Source of the DNA: Pedobacter ginsengisoli
Lineage (GTDB): Bacteria; Bacteroidota; Bacteroidia; Sphingobacteriales; Sphingobacteriaceae
Direction of reading: 5' to 3'
Assembly (NCBI RefSeq): GCF_030244015.1
Contig: NZ_JASSYX010000003.1
Location: 434,001 to 498,000 of the forward strand
Length of the DNA: 64,000 nt
This document shows positions 46,459 to 55,140 of this stretch, one piece after another. A model generated the notes under the pieces. It had not been told where the DNA came from. It ran no database searches and saw only the letters and a program-made list of their open reading frames with translations. Position 1 is the first letter of the stretch. Each line of letters starts with the position of its first letter. Made by a program: the position numbers and the translations under genes.

Positions 46459-46980
46459 ACTTGTCATGCTTGCCTTTTTAGCAGGTTGGGCCGTTTTGGC
46501 CGGTGCCTTCGCATTGGCAGGTTTCGGAGTTGCTTTTGGCTTTTTCTCCAGCTTCTCTTCTGTTTTTATTCCTTCCTGTTCCGGACCCGCAGTAGCAGCT
46601 TCAGTAAACAGAGGAAGATCTTTTAGCAGATGGTACCAGCTGACGATCTTCTTCATGTCTGAGGTATATACTTTTTCACGGTCATGACCGGGTGCTACCT
46701 CTTCAAAGAACTTCTTCAAAGCAGCTCCATCTGATTTTGCATCAGGTATATTCCCTTTTACTGCGGCGATGTTTGCGAGTACATCCACGAGCTTAAGATC
46801 GTCTTCCTGACCATAAACTGTAATGTCTTCTAAAGAAGCAAGTTTTGTGGTGGCAATGTTGGCCACAATTTTAACTTTTTGAGCGTCAAGGCTCTCAAGT
46901 ACGTATCCGCCTTTGTTTTGGCCGACCAGCTTAAATAGGCCCGGTCTGCCGGATACTGCTACTATTCCTCTTAAATTCAT
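46444..46980 (-). CDS. DUF5606 protein with basic tail
   Basis: A family known from Bacteroidota without function. The conserved domain is residues 1-125 (MNLRGIVAVSGRPGLFKLVG, then VLESLDAQKVKIVAN and VYTSDMKKIVSWYHLLKDL). The last 40 residues are rich in Lys, Ala and Pro (KATPKPANAKAPAKTAQPAK), like histone H1 or bacterial linker tails, so binding to nucleic acid is possible. 178 residues. It follows the cyclophilin gene after one base, so the two share a transcript. Confidence 0.85.
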   Translation of the reverse strand: MNLRGIVAVSGRPGLFKLVGQNKGGYVLESLDAQKVKIVANIATTKLASLEDITVYGQEDDLKLVDVLANIAAVKGNIPDAKSDGAALKKFFEEVAPGHDREKVYTSDMKKIVSWYHLLKDLPLFTEAATAGPEQEGIKTEEKLEKKPKATPKPANAKAPAKTAQPAKKASMTSKKGV

Positions 46981-46981
46981 A

Positions 46982-47443
46982 TTAATCTTCTATTACTTCT
47001 ATTCCTAAAATCCTGTCGCCTTGTCTGATATCGTCTACAATATCTACATTTTCTACGACTTTACCGAAACAGGTATGATTTCTGTCCAGATGAGCAGTAT
47101 TATCTCTGCTGTGGCAGATGAAAAACTGTGATCCGCCGGTGTTTCTTCCCGCATGCGCCATAGAGAGTACACCACGGTCATGATACTGGTTTTCACCGGT
47201 CAGTTCACAATCTATTTTATAACCCGGACCGCCGGTACCTGCCAAATGTGCTTTTGCAGGGTCCTTAGAATTCGGACATCCTCCCTGGATCATAAAATTG
47301 GGGATCACCCTGTGAAATGTAATGCCGTCATAAAATCCTTCAGCTGCTAGTTTTTTAAAGTTAGCTACTGCTATTGGTGCATCCTGTTCGTAAAACTCAA
47401 CAGTCATGTCACCTTTCTCTGTTTTAATTATTGCTTTGCTCAT
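46982..47443 (-). CDS. Cyclophilin-type peptidyl-prolyl isomerase
   Basis: A cytoplasmic cyclophilin that speeds isomerisation of proline bonds. FHRVIPNFMIQGG holds the catalytic Arg; AHAGRNTGGSQFFIC and FGKVVENVDIVDDI complete the signature. 153 residues, no signal peptide. First gene of a unit with DUF5606. A promoter of the Bacteroidota type lies just upstream: TTG and TAAGTTTG, 22 bases apart. Confidence 0.95.
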   Translation of the reverse strand: MSKAIIKTEKGDMTVEFYEQDAPIAVANFKKLAAEGFYDGITFHRVIPNFMIQGGCPNSKDPAKAHLAGTGGPGYKIDCELTGENQYHDRGVLSMAHAGRNTGGSQFFICHSRDNTAHLDRNHTCFGKVVENVDIVDDIRQGDRILGIEVIED

Positions 47444-47463
47444 GATCTTTTTTTGTAAAAGGC

Positions 47464-47496
47464 CAAACTTAGTAAAACTGCGCTAGCATTCGTCAA
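47464..47496 (-). promoter_or_regulatory. Promoter of the cyclophilin gene
   Basis: On the minus strand TTG (47496-47494) and TAAGTTTG (47471-47464) are spaced 22 bases apart; the ATG is 20 bases after the box. Confidence 0.55.
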
Positions 47497-47552
47497 TATT
47501 TTTTAAAAAAAAACGTTTACTTAGTTATATTTACGACATAACGACACGGACC

Positions 47553-48809
47553 TTGAAGAAAGTATTGCTCATCTGTTTATTATTCACCTTCACATTGGCT
47601 GTCAAGGCTTCATCGATCCTGATCTATATGGACGAAGATCAGAAGAACCATTTGAAAGCTTATGGAATTGCTTACTGGAGTATTAATCAATCTGCTGATG
47701 TAAGCTGGCTGCTCAATTACAGGGGCGGGAGCTTTTTGATCGGCTACAATAAAACCATAGAGGATGAATGCAAAGCCAGGGGCGTTTCCTATCAGGTACT
47801 TGCGGATGGAAAAGTAACAGGTATCCTGAACGAGATCAGTGATCCGCAGGTGAATATGGAAATGGTAAAACTGGAAAAGGCACCGAAGATTGCCGTGTAC
47901 TCTCCGAAAAGCAAACTTCCCTGGGACGATGCGGTAACAATGGTGCTCACTTATGCCGAAATTCCATATGATGTGATCTACGATGATGAGGTTTTGAAAG
48001 ATAAACTAACAGGTTATGACTGGCTGCATCTTCACCATGAGGATTTTACGGGTCAATATGGGCGGTTCTGGAGTTCATTCAGAAACGCGGCCTGGTACCG
48101 CGACGATGTAAAAAACCAGGAAGCGACCGCCAAAAGAAATGGATTTAAAAAAGTTTCGGAAATGAAACTTCAGGTCACTAAAAGGATAAAAGAATTTTGC
48201 GTGGGCGGTGGCTTCCTCTTTGCTATGTGTTCGGGTACAGACAGCTTTGATATCGCCCTGAGTGCCGAAGGCGTAGACATTTGTGAAAGTATGTTTGATG
48301 GAGACGGCGCAGATCCTGCGGCCCAGTCTAAAATCGACTTTAATAAAACGCTTGCATTTAAGGATTTTAAACTGGACATCAATCCGGGCAACTATGAGTT
48401 TTCCAATATTGATGTAACCCAGAACAGAACCCTGATCCAGTCTAACGATTTTTTTACTTTATTTGATTTCTCGGCCAAATGGGACCTGGTGCCCACCATG
48501 CTCACCCAAAACCACGATAAGGTCATAAAAGGGTTTATGGGTCAGACTACGGCTTTTAAGAAGAGCCTCGTTAAACCGAGTGTGACTGTACTGGGAGAAA
48601 ATAAGGGTGCAGAAGAAGTACGTTACCTGAACGGAGAAGTGGGAAAAGGTCAGTTCACATTTTATGGAGGCCACGATCCGGAAGATTACCAGCACCAGGT
48701 TGGGGATCCGCCGACGGATCTGAACCTGCATCCAAATTCTCCGGGCTACAGATTGATATTAAATAATGTGTTATTTGTCGCAGCCAAAAAGAAGCCACAA
48801 AAGACGTAG
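47553..48809 (+). CDS. Exported protein with glutamine amidotransferase-like fold (often called asparagine synthetase B)
   Basis: 418 residues with a signal peptide (LLICLLFTFTLAVKA). Homologues in databases carry the name asparagine synthetase B, but I see no synthetase domain. The middle resembles a class I GATase/DJ-1-like fold: PKIAVYSPKSKLPWDDAV, LHLHHEDFTG, and GGGFLFAMCSGTDS, where Cys226 sits at the nucleophile-elbow position. The only start before the signal peptide is TTG at 47553, as no in-frame ATG precedes it. It converges on the porin gene. The catalytic role is unproven. Confidence 0.75.
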   Translation: MKKVLLICLLFTFTLAVKASSILIYMDEDQKNHLKAYGIAYWSINQSADVSWLLNYRGGSFLIGYNKTIEDECKARGVSYQVLADGKVTGILNEISDPQVNMEMVKLEKAPKIAVYSPKSKLPWDDAVTMVLTYAEIPYDVIYDDEVLKDKLTGYDWLHLHHEDFTGQYGRFWSSFRNAAWYRDDVKNQEATAKRNGFKKVSEMKLQVTKRIKEFCVGGGFLFAMCSGTDSFDIALSAEGVDICESMFDGDGADPAAQSKIDFNKTLAFKDFKLDINPGNYEFSNIDVTQNRTLIQSNDFFTLFDFSAKWDLVPTMLTQNHDKVIKGFMGQTTAFKKSLVKPSVTVLGENKGAEEVRYLNGEVGKGQFTFYGGHDPEDYQHQVGDPPTDLNLHPNSPGYRLILNNVLFVAAKKKPQKT

Positions 48810-48813
48810 ATCT

Positions 48814-50847
48814 CTAATCATAAAAGTTCCAGCTTACTCCGAATTTCAGCAGCTGCCGGTCTTGCATCGGGTACCTGTCTACGGTATAATATCCTTTTGA
48901 GAAAAGGCCCTGGTTTACGTAGTCACATTTAACGAATATATTTGCCCTTCTCAGACTGGCCTTAACCCAAACGTCGACAATAGGTTCGGTATTGAAAGAA
49001 TGGTTGTTTTCCGGCAAAAATGGAATGTAAAATTGTCCGGCTGCCGGAGAATACGCATAGGCCTGATAAGAAGTATTGTAGCGAAGGTCAAAGCCGATAT
49101 TGGTTTTTAACACCTTAAAGAAGGTCTGATCAAGGTAAAAACTGTTGAAGGTATAAATCTCTGGTGTACGGAGTTTTCCCGTATTATCTGTTTTTTGATA
49201 GACTACATAGCTGTCCAGATTAAACTTGCCGTAGGTAAATTTCTTGCCGAGGGAAATTTTTAGCAGGTTGACGCTGCCATTCAGCTGTGCGGGCAATATC
49301 CCTTTGGCAAGGTCTTTATTCTCTGTAAAATACAGATAGTTATTGATCAGGTAATATTCTGCGCCGGCATCCAGCTTTAATTTATCATTTAGGTAATTGA
49401 AAGCAAAGTTGATGGTCTTAGTTCGTTCAAAACCCATTTGCCAATTGTAATGGTTACCAAAATAACGGTTATAGATCTCTTCCGGCGATTTGTTTTGAAA
49501 GTATGAACCTAAGACAATACGCCCTACGGATTTGCTGAGCAGCACATTACTTTTGGCCTCGTAAAGAAAATCACCTGTATTCCTGCCCTGAAAGATTTGC
49601 TGAAGGTCCACATTCAAGTCAATGCGGTTGCTAAACCTGTATCCGGCAGAACCAAGAAGGGTAACGTTTTGAAAAGTCGAATTGTAGTCGTAATAGTCAG
49701 TACCATCTCTGTAAAGCACGGACTGATTATATTTATAAAATTCATGCCTGATGCCCGCATCAAGTTTTAGTTCGTTTTTAATGATGGTGTTCGATTTGGC
49801 GCGCAAAAAGAAACTGTATATAAATTCGTTTTGTATCCGCCGGTAGGAAGTGCTGTCATTGGTATATGCCGGGTCTGATGCCCCTTTCGGAATTACTGAA
49901 AGGTCGTCCGTCTCGTCTTTTTGAAAGTCGTAAGAATTGACGTCATATTTCAGTGTGTAGGCGATTTTATTGGTAGGTAATATTTTTTGGGTGATCTCCT
50001 GTTCAGTGCTGTCTATACGACCTACGAAATAGGTTTGTTTGAGCATAAAGGAACTTTGACGGTAGAGCCTTTTGGCACTGGTCAGCCTGATGGCTTCGGC
50101 CTGCCTGTCGGTCGCTATTGCACTATTGTCCTGACTCTGGTTGCTGGCTGAAAAAATTTCTTCATTATATATGGATCCGTTTTCCTGGGCTTTTAGTGTA
50201 TTAAAAACACCACTTGCCCATAAATTGTATCTTTTGCTGGGAGACTGGAACCAGGTAAACAATGCGCCGTTCAGGTGATCACCGCGCTGACGCCGGTAAA
50301 AACCATTTGCCCCAATCCTGTTAAAATTGGCACCTATATTCCAGTTGGGCTTAATATTTTGGGAGTGGATAACTTTGAATACCTGTTCAACTTCGCCGGC
50401 ACTGACATAATAAAGACTGGTGAAGGGTGTCCGCGCCTGGTAATACCTGACGTCTTCGTGCGTCATGGCATAAATATCAAGTGTATGAAAACCCGCATCA
50501 AAACCAATGGTTTTTGCCGGCTCAAAAAGCAGTGGCATTTGGGACAGCCCGAGATTGCCGGTACTGATCGTAGGTCTTTTTGGCTGCACCAGCACACTAA
50601 AGTTATGGAAACCAGTTAAAGTGGTATCCAATGCTAATGTCTGGATACTATCTTTTGTAAGTCTGAGCGTGGTATACCTGATAAACCTGGAGGTAAAAAT
50701 AATGGAATCTTTGCCTTCCTCTTCTTGCTTTCGCAATGAGTCCAGTTCCTTATTTTCATTGACGGTAGTCTTTAAATCCTGAGCGAACAGTGTTCCGCTG
50801 CTAAGGATGGAAAGAAAGAAAATGAATAGGACAATGTTTCTGCGCAT
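48814..50847 (-). CDS. Putative porin, outer-membrane beta-barrel
   Basis: A 677-residue outer-membrane protein of a Bacteroidota 'putative porin' family. Signal peptide IVLFIFFLSILSSGTLFAQ, then a region rich in charged residues, then many amphipathic strands with aromatic girdles ending FGVSWNFYD; aromatic near C-terminus as in most barrels. Its ATG overlaps the punA stop codon by one base (TAATG), so it is translated from the lpxK-punA transcript. The substrate is unknown. Confidence 0.88.
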   Translation of the reverse strand: MRRNIVLFIFFLSILSSGTLFAQDLKTTVNENKELDSLRKQEEEGKDSIIFTSRFIRYTTLRLTKDSIQTLALDTTLTGFHNFSVLVQPKRPTISTGNLGLSQMPLLFEPAKTIGFDAGFHTLDIYAMTHEDVRYYQARTPFTSLYYVSAGEVEQVFKVIHSQNIKPNWNIGANFNRIGANGFYRRQRGDHLNGALFTWFQSPSKRYNLWASGVFNTLKAQENGSIYNEEIFSASNQSQDNSAIATDRQAEAIRLTSAKRLYRQSSFMLKQTYFVGRIDSTEQEITQKILPTNKIAYTLKYDVNSYDFQKDETDDLSVIPKGASDPAYTNDSTSYRRIQNEFIYSFFLRAKSNTIIKNELKLDAGIRHEFYKYNQSVLYRDGTDYYDYNSTFQNVTLLGSAGYRFSNRIDLNVDLQQIFQGRNTGDFLYEAKSNVLLSKSVGRIVLGSYFQNKSPEEIYNRYFGNHYNWQMGFERTKTINFAFNYLNDKLKLDAGAEYYLINNYLYFTENKDLAKGILPAQLNGSVNLLKISLGKKFTYGKFNLDSYVVYQKTDNTGKLRTPEIYTFNSFYLDQTFFKVLKTNIGFDLRYNTSYQAYAYSPAAGQFYIPFLPENNHSFNTEPIVDVWVKASLRRANIFVKCDYVNQGLFSKGYYTVDRYPMQDRQLLKFGVSWNFYD

Positions 50848-51662
50848 TATAAGGTTGATATTAACTGGCTCAATATTTTTGTCATGTTTGGTTCCGCAGC
50901 ACTTGCCGTCTCCAGTATTTCTTCGAGACTCACAGGTTGAAGTACCTCGGGAAAACCCTCATCTGTAAGGACTGAAATTGCAAATACAGGTATACTCATA
51001 TGGTTGGCCACAATTACCTCCGGCACCGTACTCATTCCTACAGCATCACCACCAATGATGCGCAGGTAGTTGTATTCGGCTTTGGTTTCAAGATTTGGCC
51101 CTGTTACGGCAATGTAAACGCCTTTATGGCAGGTAATGTTGTGGTCTTTGGCAATATTTAATGCTGTTGCTATTAATTTTCTGCTGTACGGCTGACTCAT
51201 GTCTGGGAATCTTGGACCCATGTCTGAATCATTACTCCCTCTAAGCGGACTTTCGGGCTGCAGATTGATGTGGTCACTGATGATCATGAGATCTCCTTTT
51301 TTGAACTCAGGGTTGAGAGATCCGGCAGCATTAGAGACAAAAAGATGTGCAATACCCAATGCTTTCATCGCCCTGATCGGGAAAGTGATCTGCTGCATAC
51401 TATAGCCTTCATAGTAGTGCAATCTACCTTGCATGGCGACTATTTTCTTCCCTTTGAGTTTGCCGAAGATCAGCTTGCCAGAATGAAATTCCAGCGTAGA
51501 AATCGGAAAATTGGGAATATTGGAATACATCAGGCTGTATTCAACTTCAATGTCGCCGACAAGGCCACCCAGCCCGGTACCCAATACTATTCCTATCTCC
51601 GGCTGGAAATTATCTGTTTTTCGCTTTATATATTCAACGGTCTCGTGAAGTGCCTGAAACAT
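50847..51662 (-). CDS. punA: Purine-nucleoside phosphorylase
   Basis: Cleaves inosine, guanosine or their deoxy forms with phosphate, for purine salvage. It is of the trimeric class: EIGIVLGTGLGG holds the phosphate loop, MQGRLHYYEGYSMQQITFPIRAM is near 79, SNAAGSLNPEFKKGDLM at about 110, and GGDAVGMSTVPE at about 188 with the Met/Glu substrate residues. 271 residues. Its start overlaps lpxK by 29 bases, an unusually long overlap, and its stop overlaps the porin start. Confidence 0.95.
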   Translation of the reverse strand: MFQALHETVEYIKRKTDNFQPEIGIVLGTGLGGLVGDIEVEYSLMYSNIPNFPISTLEFHSGKLIFGKLKGKKIVAMQGRLHYYEGYSMQQITFPIRAMKALGIAHLFVSNAAGSLNPEFKKGDLMIISDHINLQPESPLRGSNDSDMGPRFPDMSQPYSRKLIATALNIAKDHNITCHKGVYIAVTGPNLETKAEYNYLRIIGGDAVGMSTVPEVIVANHMSIPVFAISVLTDEGFPEVLQPVSLEEILETASAAEPNMTKILSQLISTL

Positions 51663-52695
51663 AGTTTAAGATCTTTTGGTCAAAGGTAGCTTTATCTTCA
51701 TGGTCCAAAGCTATTTTAACCGGTAAATAAAATACTGGCAAATTTAAAAGTAATTCTTTTAATACAGTACTTCTCAAACGTTGCGCATCTTTTTCAGTGG
51801 TAATGATCAATTTATCTGCTGAAGTGTCCTGATTAAACATACTGATCAGCCTTTTGATGTCCTGCGGTTTGAAATTGTAATGGTCTGAATAATTATAATG
51901 ATGGATCTTCTGGCTATACTGCCCAAGGTAAGCTACCAATGGTCCTGGGTTGGCTATACCGGTGAGCAGAAAGATGGCTGTACCCGCGGAAATGTCCTGC
52001 AAAGGTTTTGCTGCAGACGACCGTAAATTAATGAGCTGACCGTAGACAAGTCCGGAAAAAAACAAGTTTTCTTTTGCCTCATTATCAAATTTGCGCCCGC
52101 ACTGTAGTCTTTGTCCGGGTGTGGTTTCCAAAGGAGCTTTTGTTACCAGCAAAGCATTTGCCCTTTTATACCCCCGAAATGGCTCTCTTAAATTGCCAGC
52201 CGGCAAAAGAAACTGCCAGCCCAGTAATTTTTGGTATTCGAAAAGCAGAATGCTAAATCCGGGTTTTACAGCCCGGTGCTGAAAGGCGTCATCGAGAATG
52301 ATCAGGTCATGATCTGCTTTAAGCAAAGCTATGCCCCTGGCCCTGTCTTCACAAACCGCGACAGTAACTTCAGGAAATTTGGTATAAAACTGCATAGGTT
52401 CATCGCCAATGGTCTCTGCGGTAGCGGTCTGGTCTGCAATGATAAACCCGTTGGTATTGCGGCCGTAGCCTCTGCTAAGTATGGCAATGCGTTTATTACT
52501 CAACAGGCTGACCAGGTATTCTGTAACCGGGGTCTTGCCTGAACCGCCTACAACAAGGTTGCCAACACATATGACAGGGATTTCAAAGCGAACAGATTTA
52601 AATATACCGGTGTCATATAGTCCATTCCTTATCAGGACGACTATCCCATATAGGGCTGAAAACGGAAGTAACAATAGCCGCAGGTATTTTATCAT
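51634..52695 (-). CDS. lpxK: Tetraacyldisaccharide 4'-kinase
   Basis: LpxK phosphorylates the lipid A precursor at the 4' position on the inner membrane. A short membrane anchor is at residues 5-22, then PVICVGNLVVGGSGKTPVTEYL with the Walker A (GGSGKT) follows; the DDAFQHRAV segment carries the catalytic Asp pair. 353 residues, the family's usual length. It is the first gene of the lpxK-punA-porin unit. Its presence supports a Gram-negative outer membrane with lipid A. Confidence 0.95.
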   Translation of the reverse strand: MIKYLRLLLLPFSALYGIVVLIRNGLYDTGIFKSVRFEIPVICVGNLVVGGSGKTPVTEYLVSLLSNKRIAILSRGYGRNTNGFIIADQTATAETIGDEPMQFYTKFPEVTVAVCEDRARGIALLKADHDLIILDDAFQHRAVKPGFSILLFEYQKLLGWQFLLPAGNLREPFRGYKRANALLVTKAPLETTPGQRLQCGRKFDNEAKENLFFSGLVYGQLINLRSSAAKPLQDISAGTAIFLLTGIANPGPLVAYLGQYSQKIHHYNYSDHYNFKPQDIKRLISMFNQDTSADKLIITTEKDAQRLRSTVLKELLLNLPVFYLPVKIALDHEDKATFDQKILNYVSGTSRDR

Positions 52696-52730
52696 GAGCA
52701 GGACTCAAAAATAACAATAAAATAATTACT

Positions 52731-52738
52731 TATCTTTG
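52731..52738 (+). promoter_or_regulatory. Candidate pruA promoter -7 element
   Basis: TATCTTTG fits the TAnnTTTG consensus and lies 20 bases before the ATG. No -33 TTTG is clear in the A-rich sequence upstream. Confidence 0.45.
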
Positions 52739-52758
52739 CCAAAACAATTATTCATAAC

Positions 52759-54393
52759 ATGCTTAAAGGATTTTTTAACGTACCTGTCCCGGTTAACGAG
52801 CCTATTTTGGCTTATGCCCCGGGGAGTAAAGAACGTGAACTTTTGAAGGAAGCGATAGCCGATGCCCGCTCCAAACAGATTGACATGCCAATGTTTATAG
52901 GTGGTCAGGAAATACATACCGGCAATAAAGGTATTACAACCCCTCCGCATGACCACCAGCATGTGCTTGGCAGATACAGCAAGGGCGACAAGACCCATGT
53001 ACTACAGGCAATTGATGCAGCATTAGCGGCCAAAGCTGAATGGGAAAATCTTGCATGGGAACACCGGGCAGCGATATTCCTTAAAGCTGCGGACCTGATC
53101 GCAGGACCTTACCGCTATAAACTGAATGCGGCGACAATGCTTGGCCAGAGTAAAAATGCTTACCAGGCAGAGATTGACGCTGCATGTGAGCTGATCGATT
53201 TCCTGCGTTTCAACGTAAGCTACATGTCTGATATTTACAAGCAACAGCCTCCGGTTTCACCAAAAGGTTCATGGAATCGGGTAGAACAACGCCCTCTGGA
53301 AGGTTTTGTATTTGCGCTTACACCCTTTAACTTTACTGCCATAGCAGGAAACCTGCCAACCTCTGCTGCTATGATGGGCAATGTGGTGGTATGGAAACCT
53401 GCAAACACACAGATCTTTGCTGCCAATGTACTAATGCAGGTCTTTAAAGAAGCAGGTTTGCCGGACGGAGTAATCAACCTGGTATATGTATCCGGTCCTG
53501 ATGCCGGTGAGGTGATCTTTAGTCACCCTGATTTTGCAGGAATCCACTTCACAGGTTCTACAGGAGTATTTCAGAACATCTGGAAAACCATTGGCAACAA
53601 CATCCATAAGTTTAAAACCTATCCGCGTATAGTTGGCGAGACCGGAGGTAAGGATTTTATCCTGGTACATGGTTCGGCTGACGCGGAGGTATCGAGCACG
53701 GCCATCGTCCGGGGTGCCTTTGAATACCAGGGCCAAAAGTGTTCTGCTGCCTCGCGCGTTTATATCGCGAAGAGCATATGGCCCAAAGTAAAAGCATTCA
53801 TGCAGCGTGACCTGGCTACGTTCAAAATGGGCGGAACTGAAGATTTCAGTAACTTTATCAATGCCGTTATTGACGAGAATTCATTTGACAAGCTCGCTAA
53901 ATATATAGATGAGGCCAAAAAGGATACTTCGGTAGAAATTATCGCGGGCGGCGGTTATGATAAATCAAAAGGTTATTTTATTGAACCGACTGTTCTTGTG
54001 GTTAAAGACCCTATGTACACAACTATGTGCGAGGAGCTTTTCGGCCCGGTTTTAACGGTTTATGTTTACGATGATGCAGATTTTGACCAGGTATTGGACA
54101 TCGTCGATTCAACTTCTATCTATGCCCTGACAGGTGCTTTTATTGCGCAGGACCGCTATGCGATTGAGAAAGCCACACATCGTTTGAGAAATGCAGCCGG
54201 AAACTTTTATATTAATGATAAATGTACAGGTGCAGTAGTAGGCCAGCAACCGTTCGGAGGCGCCAGAGGTTCTGGCACGAATGACAAGGCAGGCTCCATG
54301 ATCAATCTTCTGCGCTGGGTTTCTCCACGAGCGATTAAAGAAACTTTTGATCCGCCTAAGGATTACAGGTATCCTTTTTTGGCTGAAGATTAG
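52759..54393 (+). CDS. pruA: L-glutamate gamma-semialdehyde dehydrogenase
   Basis: The aldehyde dehydrogenase of proline degradation, giving glutamate. The 544 residues match the bacterial/eukaryotic P5CDH form. Catalytic Cys328 is in YQGQKCSAASRVYI; the general base is Glu294 in VGETGGKDF. Conserved PLEGFVFALTPFNFTAIAGN is at the N-terminal part of the cofactor domain, and GQQPFGGARGSGTNDK is near the end. The proline dehydrogenase gene is not adjacent; it ends at a shared terminator with carbonic anhydrase. Confidence 0.96.
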   Translation: MLKGFFNVPVPVNEPILAYAPGSKERELLKEAIADARSKQIDMPMFIGGQEIHTGNKGITTPPHDHQHVLGRYSKGDKTHVLQAIDAALAAKAEWENLAWEHRAAIFLKAADLIAGPYRYKLNAATMLGQSKNAYQAEIDAACELIDFLRFNVSYMSDIYKQQPPVSPKGSWNRVEQRPLEGFVFALTPFNFTAIAGNLPTSAAMMGNVVVWKPANTQIFAANVLMQVFKEAGLPDGVINLVYVSGPDAGEVIFSHPDFAGIHFTGSTGVFQNIWKTIGNNIHKFKTYPRIVGETGGKDFILVHGSADAEVSSTAIVRGAFEYQGQKCSAASRVYIAKSIWPKVKAFMQRDLATFKMGGTEDFSNFINAVIDENSFDKLAKYIDEAKKDTSVEIIAGGGYDKSKGYFIEPTVLVVKDPMYTTMCEELFGPVLTVYVYDDADFDQVLDIVDSTSIYALTGAFIAQDRYAIEKATHRLRNAAGNFYINDKCTGAVVGQQPFGGARGSGTNDKAGSMINLLRWVSPRAIKETFDPPKDYRYPFLAED

Positions 54394-54396
54394 CTG

Positions 54397-54452
54397 AAAA
54401 AGCAATAAAAAAACTCCCGGTGCTATCGCCGGGAGTTTTTTTATTGCTTTTT
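54397..54452. terminator. Long bidirectional terminator between pruA and carbonic anhydrase
   Basis: Some 22-24 bases on each side pair almost perfectly: the core is ACTCCCGG with CCGGGAGT, lengthened by A/T pairs and GCAAT/ATTGC. Runs of A and T on both sides let it act on the two convergent genes. Confidence 0.93.
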
Positions 54453-54462
54453 GAATATCAGG

Positions 54463-55134
54463 TTATTTTCCAGCCTGCATTTTAAACACCGGTGATACAT
54501 CGTCAGCATTTGACGCGCTAACATTTAAGTCTTTGATCAAGCCAGTTGCCAGACTATAAACCCAGGCATTTACAGAGAGTTCCTGACCGGATGCCCATGC
54601 ATTTTGCACTATGGAGGTACTCATGATATTTGCGGCTCCTTCTATTGCATTAAGCTCCACCAATCGATCAGATCTCCTCTGTGGATCTTTAATGGTTGAC
54701 ATCTCGCGTTCATGCATGCGGTAAACATCTTTAATATTCCTGAGCCAGTTATCGATCAGGCCTACCTGTTTGTCGCCCAGGGCTGCATTTACGCCACCGC
54801 AGCCATAATGTCCGCACACGATGATGTGTTTCACTTTGAGTACGTTCACCGAATAATCCAGCACACTTAGCAGGTTCATGTCTGTATGCGTAACCACATT
54901 GGCAATGTTGCGGTGCACAAAAATATCACCGGGCATGGTGTTCGTAATCTGATTGGCAGGAACACGGCTGTCAGAGCATCCGATCCAGAGTACCGGCGGT
55001 GTCTGGCCGGCAGATAATCTGTTAAAGAATTCAGGGTCTTCTCTTAAAGTTTCCGCTACCCAGTCTTTATTTCCCTGTAATAGTCCCTGATATGTAATTT
55101 GATCTGTATGTTGTTTTTCTAATTTAGCGCACAT
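54463..55134 (-). CDS. Beta-class carbonic anhydrase
   Basis: Interconverts carbon dioxide and bicarbonate. Zinc ligands are Cys53 (IGCSDSRVP, with Asp55 and Arg57 forming the dyad), His109 and Cys112 (CGHYGCGGV). 223 residues. No signal peptide, so cytoplasmic. It follows the SulP-type transporter after six bases, which is a common fusion or pairing in bacteria and suggests bicarbonate transport or use. A gene downstream on this strand is absent, so it is the end of the operon. Confidence 0.95.
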   Translation of the reverse strand: MCAKLEKQHTDQITYQGLLQGNKDWVAETLREDPEFFNRLSAGQTPPVLWIGCSDSRVPANQITNTMPGDIFVHRNIANVVTHTDMNLLSVLDYSVNVLKVKHIIVCGHYGCGGVNAALGDKQVGLIDNWLRNIKDVYRMHEREMSTIKDPQRRSDRLVELNAIEGAANIMSTSIVQNAWASGQELSVNAWVYSLATGLIKDLNVSASNADDVSPVFKMQAGK

Positions 55135-55140
55135 AATAGT

